Shown: piece by piece, positions 60,786 to 64,000 of the stretch
Layout of the letters: the number at the start of each line of letters is the position of its first letter
Numbering within the stretch: position 1 is the stretch's first letter
From: Burkholderia sp. MS389
Lineage (GTDB): Bacteria; Pseudomonadota; Gammaproteobacteria; Burkholderiales; Burkholderiaceae
Reading direction: 5' to 3'
Assembly: GCF_016899425.1 (NCBI RefSeq)
Contig: NZ_CP045996.1
Location: 744,001-808,000, forward strand
DNA length: 64,000 nt
Position numbers and translations under genes: made by a program
The notes under the pieces: generated by a model
What the model was told of the DNA's origin: nothing
The model's database searches: none
Seen by the model: only the letters and a program-made list of their open reading frames with translations

Positions 60786-61132
60786 TGCCGTTGCCTTTGA
60801 AGATCCGAATCGGCCTGAATCAGTTCGGCCAGTTTTTGCCGCTCGTCGGCGACGCCGCCGACACCCGATGCCGGCCAGTCCAGCGCGACGCCGTTGCCGA
60901 GCGAATCGCGCACGAGCGCCTGGTAGCGCCGGTCGTTGATCGTGCCGTGTTCCATCGTGTCCGAGATCTCGCGCCGAAACGGCAGCGGGAAACTTGCGTA
61001 CCCGCGCGACAGCGCCGCATATTGTCTCGCATCGATCTCTTTCGACGAAGGTATGACGGTCCAGATCACCACGGCGACGATGGCCGTGAACGGGATCGCC
61101 GTGTAGCGAAGGATGAACTTGATCGGGGTCAT
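60782..61132 (-). CDS. Hypothetical membrane-anchored protein, 116 residues
   Basis: I do not recognise this family. One hydrophobic segment (about residues 8-27, YTAIPFTAIVAVVIWTVIP) follows a short basic N-terminus, so the protein is probably a signal-anchored inner-membrane protein with a periplasmic domain. That domain is charged, with QYAALSRGYASFPLPFRREI and DSLGNGVALDWP. It lies upstream of the DUF2909 gene with overlapping stop and start. The 5' region carries a 19-base palindrome. Confidence 0.75.
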   Translation of the reverse strand: MTPIKFILRYTAIPFTAIVAVVIWTVIPSSKEIDARQYAALSRGYASFPLPFRREISDTMEHGTINDRRYQALVRDSLGNGVALDWPASGVGGVADERQKLAELIQADSDLQRQRQ

Positions 61133-61243
61133 GAAGCGGTGAGCAGAAGGGAATCGCGAGTGAGCGAGCGCCGCGCGGCGTCGAAACCGCCAGCCGCCGC
61201 GCGTTGCATCATTGTACTGAAAGCACCATCCTGCCAACAGAGT

Positions 61244-61262
61244 ATGATAATGACATTATCAT
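61244..61262. promoter_or_regulatory. 19-base palindrome resembling a Fur-family box
   Basis: ATGATAATG and CATTATCAT flank a single A, giving a perfect 19-base dyad. It includes GATAAT and ATTATC in the opposing orientation found in Fur boxes, but with three bases between the hexamers. It lies in the divergent gap between the 116-residue protein (minus) and the YoaK-family gene (plus). Confidence 0.55.
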
Positions 61263-61377
61263 GTTCATCACATGATTCGACAGCCCCAGGATCCGGTGCA
61301 AGCAGCGTGCCCGTCACGCCATCCGCACCGGTTTTCCGCCTGTACCCGCGAATCCGCGACGATCGAGCGAAGCCCTT

Positions 61378-62136
61378 ATGCCAGCGCAGTACTTTCGAAC
61401 CCTGACGGGAAAACACCGCAGCGCGACCGCGAACCGCCAGCTCGGGTTTTCGCTCGCGTTCGTCGCCGGCGCGGCCAATGCCGGCGGCTTTCTCGCGGTC
61501 AAGCAATACACGTCGCACATGAGCGGCATCGTATCGGCGATCGCCGACCAGACGGCGCTCGGCGACGTGCGGCTCGCGCTCGCCGGCATCAGTTCGCTGG
61601 GGTCGTTCCTGATCGGCGCCAGTTGCTCGGCGATCCTCGTCAACTGGGGGCGCCGCCGCGGGCTGCACAGCCAGTTCATGCTGCCGCTGCTGGTCGAGGC
61701 CGCGCTGCTGTTGCTGTTCGGACTGCTCGGCAGCCATCTCGCGCTGTGGGAAACGTTCTTCGTGCCGGTGACCGTGACGCTGCTGTGCTTCATCATGGGG
61801 CTGCAGAACGCGACGATCACGAAGCTGTCCGGCGCGGAAATCCGCACGACGCACATCACCGGCATCGTGACCGATCTCGGCATCGAGCTCGGCAAGCTGT
61901 TCTACTGGAATCGGTCGGCCATCGACGTCGACGCGCATGCGGTGATCGCCAACCGTTCGAAACTGAGGATACACGCGACGATGCTCGCGTCGTTCTTCGT
62001 CGGCGGCCTGGCCGGCGCCATCGGCTTCAAGCACGTGGGCTACGTATCGACCGTGCCGCTCGCCGCGGTACTCGTCACGCTCGCGATCGTGCCGGTGCTC
62101 GACGACCTGTTCGCGCTGCTGCGCGCCAAGCGCTGA
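61378..62136 (+). CDS. DUF1275 (YoaK) family membrane protein
   Basis: This 252-residue protein has six or seven hydrophobic segments. Family landmarks are FVAGAANAGGFLAVKQYTSHMSGI, where the TSHMSG motif is characteristic, then CFIMGLQNATITKLSGAEIRTTHITGIVTDLGIELGK. The function of DUF1275 proteins is not established; sulfate-transporter-like folding has been suggested. There is no clear ribosome site before the ATG. It may be controlled by the Fur-like palindrome 115 bases upstream. Confidence 0.87.
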   Translation: MPAQYFRTLTGKHRSATANRQLGFSLAFVAGAANAGGFLAVKQYTSHMSGIVSAIADQTALGDVRLALAGISSLGSFLIGASCSAILVNWGRRRGLHSQFMLPLLVEAALLLLFGLLGSHLALWETFFVPVTVTLLCFIMGLQNATITKLSGAEIRTTHITGIVTDLGIELGKLFYWNRSAIDVDAHAVIANRSKLRIHATMLASFFVGGLAGAIGFKHVGYVSTVPLAAVLVTLAIVPVLDDLFALLRAKR

Positions 62137-62194
62137 TCGTGTGCCACGGGCGGCACTTGGGCGCTTCCGGAGCTCGAGCCGACAGCGCATCGAT

Positions 62195-62200
62195 TATAAT
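62195..62200 (+). promoter_or_regulatory. Consensus -10 box (TATAAT) before the ribbon-helix-helix gene
   Basis: A perfect TATAAT lies 32 bases before the ATG at 62233. A matching -35 is not evident. The AT-rich stretch around it contrasts with its surroundings. Confidence 0.45.
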
Positions 62201-62232
62201 TTGATTAACATACTGATCACTCTCGCCCCGTC

Positions 62233-62418
62233 ATGGAAACGAAAACCGCCCGCCTGACCGTCCTGATCGATCCCGCGAAGAAGGAAGCCTTCGAGATGCT
62301 CTGCGCGGAGCAGGATCTTACGCCGTCGCAAGTCGTGCGGCAGTTGATCCGCGAATATCTCGACCGGCACGGCGTCACGTACAAGACTCGCAGCGCGATC
62401 GGCAAGCGCGTGAAGTAA
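62233..62418 (+). CDS. Ribbon-helix-helix (CopG-like) DNA-binding protein, 61 residues
   Basis: This 61-residue basic protein fits the ribbon-helix-helix fold. RLTVLIDPAKKEAFEMLCAE gives the beta-strand and helix 1, and LTPSQVVRQLIREYLDRHG gives helix 2. Such proteins act as antitoxins, plasmid copy regulators or local repressors. No toxin gene follows; the next gene is convergent. A perfect TATAAT box lies upstream. The stop codon region is tandemly duplicated. It may be an orphan antitoxin or an autonomous regulator. Confidence 0.8.
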   Translation: METKTARLTVLIDPAKKEAFEMLCAEQDLTPSQVVRQLIREYLDRHGVTYKTRSAIGKRVK

Positions 62419-62436
62419 GCGCGTGAAGTAAGCGCG
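62405..62436 (+). repeat. Tandem 13-base repeat over the stop codon
   Basis: The unit AGCGCGTGAAGTA occurs twice in direct succession, with a partial third copy. The first copy encodes the last residues and most of the stop codon of the ribbon-helix-helix gene, so the duplication has added only untranslated bases. Confidence 0.7.
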
Positions 62437-62494
62437 GCCGCAAAGGCGCGCGGCGTCGGCGCGGTAGCCACGGCCGCCGCCACCTCCGTCACCA

Positions 62495-63331
62495 TCACGC
62501 GCCGATCTCCCAACGTTCGTGCGATTGCGCACGCCACACCAGCCGCCGCGGATCGATGCCCTCGCCGTGCTTCATGCGCCTCGCGGTGGCGGCCAGCTTC
62601 AGTTCTCCCGCCTGCGGGCACGCAAGCGCCCGCTCCAGCAGGATACGCAGCGACGGCAGCCGGCTGCCGTCCTTCCATGCGAATGCAACGAAGTTGTTGT
62701 CGTCGCCGCACGGCACCAGCGCATACGACGAGCCGAATACCGATCGCAACTGCTCGAGGTGCTGCGGCAATGCCGAATCGTCGTCCATGAAGTTGATCGC
62801 GAGCACGCCGGCTTCGCTCAAGCGCGCGCGGCACGCATCGAGAAATGTGCCGCCCGTACAGCGGCCGCGCATACCGTCGGCGACGAATGCATCGTGCAGG
62901 ATCACATCCGTGCGCACATCCGCCCGCTCCAGATGATCGGCGCCGTCGGCGCATACCACGCGAAAGCGCGCGTCGTCGGCAGGAATCCTGAACACGTCGC
63001 GCAGCGCGATCACGTCCGGATTGATCTCGACCGCGTCGATCGACGTGCCGGGCAGGTGGCGGTAGCAGTACTTCGCGAGCGACCCGCCGCCGAGCCCGAG
63101 CATGCAGATGTGCGCGGGCTCGGCCTGCAACAGCAGAAAGCCCATCATCACGCGCGTATAGCCGAGCGCGAGCCGCACCGGATCGCGCAGCGACATGAAG
63201 CTCTGGGTGCCGAGATGATCGAAGTGCAGCGAGACCGCGTGCTGCGTCTCCAGCACGAACGGCCGGCCGTCGTTCAGCGGCGTCGCCAGGAACCTGACGA
63301 ACGCGTCGTAGGAAGTTCGATCCTCGGCCAT
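62495..63331 (-). CDS. Spermidine synthase-like methyltransferase-fold protein
   Basis: This 278-residue protein has the Rossmann-like fold of polyamine synthases: FDHLGTQSFMSLRDPVRLAL, then HICMLGLGGGSLAKYCYRHLP, the SAM-type loop, DAVEINPDVIALRD and RFRVVCADGADHL. The acidic gate DSTDP of true spermidine synthases is replaced by LHDAFVADG, so substrate use probably differs. ATG 63331 is used; a TTG seven codons earlier is possible. Many bacteria carry such orphans of unknown reaction, often called fused or truncated SpeE homologues. Confidence 0.8.
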   Translation of the reverse strand: MAEDRTSYDAFVRFLATPLNDGRPFVLETQHAVSLHFDHLGTQSFMSLRDPVRLALGYTRVMMGFLLLQAEPAHICMLGLGGGSLAKYCYRHLPGTSIDAVEINPDVIALRDVFRIPADDARFRVVCADGADHLERADVRTDVILHDAFVADGMRGRCTGGTFLDACRARLSEAGVLAINFMDDDSALPQHLEQLRSVFGSSYALVPCGDDNNFVAFAWKDGSRLPSLRILLERALACPQAGELKLAATARRMKHGEGIDPRRLVWRAQSHERWEIGA

Positions 63332-63412
63332 GTGCGGGTAATCGGTTGACAAGCAGCGGCTGAAAAAGCAGCGAATGAAAACGCGGATGCAACGGTCGCC
63401 TGGACCGTGCGC

Positions 63413-63754
63413 TCAGACCTTCTTCAGGTAGCACGCCTTCAGCATGAAGCCGCCCATGTCGGTCTTGCAGTCGACCTCGTGATCGCCGCCGACGAGCCGG
63501 ATGCTCTTGACCTTGGTGCCCATCTTCAGCGTGATCGACGAACCCTTCACGCGCAAGTCCTTGATCAGCACGACCGAATCGCCGTCGGACAGCACGTTGC
63601 CGTTCGCGTCCTTGACGACGTCGCCCGCCGGTTCGTCGCCGGCCTCGGCGCCGGCGTCGGCCGACCATTCATGGCCGCAGTCCGCGCACACGGTCAGCGC
63701 GCCGTCCGGGTAAGTGTTTTCCATCGCGCATTGCGGGCAGGCAGGGGCGTTCAT
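63413..63754 (-). CDS. phnA: PhnA-domain zinc-ribbon protein (YjdM-like)
   Basis: This 113-residue protein matches E. coli PhnA (YjdM) in length and layout. The N-terminal zinc ribbon has Cys6-x2-Cys9 and Cys23-x2-Cys26 (CADCGHEW). The C-terminal SH3-like domain contains VVKDANGNVLSDGDSVVLIKDLRVKG and ends GGFMLKACYLKKV. GGAAG precedes ATG 63754; an earlier ATG at 63766 is possible. Despite its name the protein is not essential for phosphonate use; its role is unclear. Confidence 0.9.
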   Translation of the reverse strand: MNAPACPQCAMENTYPDGALTVCADCGHEWSADAGAEAGDEPAGDVVKDANGNVLSDGDSVVLIKDLRVKGSSITLKMGTKVKSIRLVGGDHEVDCKTDMGGFMLKACYLKKV

Positions 63755-63875
63755 TGCAGCTTCCATTCGGGGAGGGGTTCGGGTCGATCGACGATGCCGG
63801 GCGAGCACGTTGCGCGCCCGGAGGCGCGGCGACTCGCTCCGCCGGCAGTGCGGCGGGCCGGCATCGGCGCACACG

Positions 63876-63920
63876 GCATTATAATGCAATTCACATGATC
63901 TGGCGGATGCATTATAATCG
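63876..63920. promoter_or_regulatory. Twin TATAAT-containing elements upstream of phnA
   Basis: GCATTATAATGC (63876-63887) is a perfect 12-base palindrome, so it offers TATAAT on both strands. GCATTATAATCG repeats ten of its twelve bases at 63909-63920, 33 bases further. They could be -10 boxes for phnA (minus) and for a gene beyond the window, or an operator pair. Confidence 0.5.
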
Positions 63921-64000
63921 TCCACTTCCGACAATCCGCGAACTTGAATGCGCCTTCGCAGCGGATGTCGGCACGTTCGCGCCGAATGGCGCGCGCAATC

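Noticed and set aside
62495-63331. Assignment as a true spermidine synthase
   Set aside because: The fold is similar, but the conserved acidic gate sequence is not retained, so only a spermidine-synthase-like call is justified.
1-64000. Search for tRNA, rRNA, insertion sequences, integrases and prophage genes
   Set aside because: I saw no cloverleaf, rRNA core motif, DDE or serine/tyrosine recombinase motif or phage structural protein in the translations read by eye.

Overview
The window is GC-rich, densely packed DNA with strong third-position GC bias. The gene content is typical of Burkholderia, most probably a member of the Burkholderia cepacia complex. The clearest pointer is a 565-residue M4 zinc metalloprotease that matches the secreted virulence protease ZmpA. 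The mixture of catabolic operons, ABC importers and LysR/GntR/AraC/HxlR regulators, with no core housekeeping block, suggests a secondary replicon (chromosome 2 or 3); that placement is inference.

Left part (1-7184): a truncated DctA-type C4-dicarboxylate carrier with its LysR regulator, then a second LysR regulator and a forward operon of SDR dehydrogenase, ACS-type MFS carrier and a transketolase split into two polypeptides. A strong hairpin separates this from two Hsp20 chaperone genes (7326-8231, minus). Next on the minus strand come the four dTDP-L-rhamnose genes in the order rfbA-rfbC-rfbD-rfbB, each overlapping the next by 4 bases. They are followed upstream by an overlapping operon for a branched-chain-amino-acid-type ABC importer (livKHMGF) ending in a DHA2-type efflux carrier.

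From 18177 the genes run forward. RidA, a DadA-like FAD oxidoreductase, an Asp/Glu-racemase-fold isomerase and a GntR/FCD regulator form a set that is divergent from the importer and shares with it a control region carrying duplicated TATACAGARGTG elements. Then come a rhamnosyltransferase-like GT2 enzyme and a complete oxidative L-rhamnose pathway (aldolase, rhamnonate dehydratase, rhamnose dehydrogenase, mutarotase, lactonase). A qorB/HxlR divergent pair, a small unknown protein, a full-length second transketolase and zmpA (preceded by a 0.7-kb AT-rich gap) close this half.

The right half (33587-60087) is mainly an organosulfur-scavenging region. It holds two sulfonate/nitrate-type binding proteins, a complete SsuB/SsuC-type importer, a porin, a SoxC-like molybdoenzyme with a one-heme cytochrome, flavin monooxygenases of three types, a TauD-type dioxygenase, a sugar-type ABC importer, OsmC and a cystine-type ABC importer. 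No flavin reductase is visible. The region is interrupted at 45792-51666 by stress and regulatory genes: a zinc ribbon, a DUF2934 protein, a CBS protein, an MgtC protein, a hipBA toxin-antitoxin pair with four operator-like dyads, an SDR and an AraC regulator. A scar at 60258-60549 holds fragments of an LLM monooxygenase and, on the other strand, an oligopeptide ABC ATPase. The window ends with a DUF2909 gene pair, a YoaK-family protein, an orphan ribbon-helix-helix protein, a spermidine-synthase-like protein and PhnA. I saw no tRNA, rRNA, CRISPR array, transposase or integrase.
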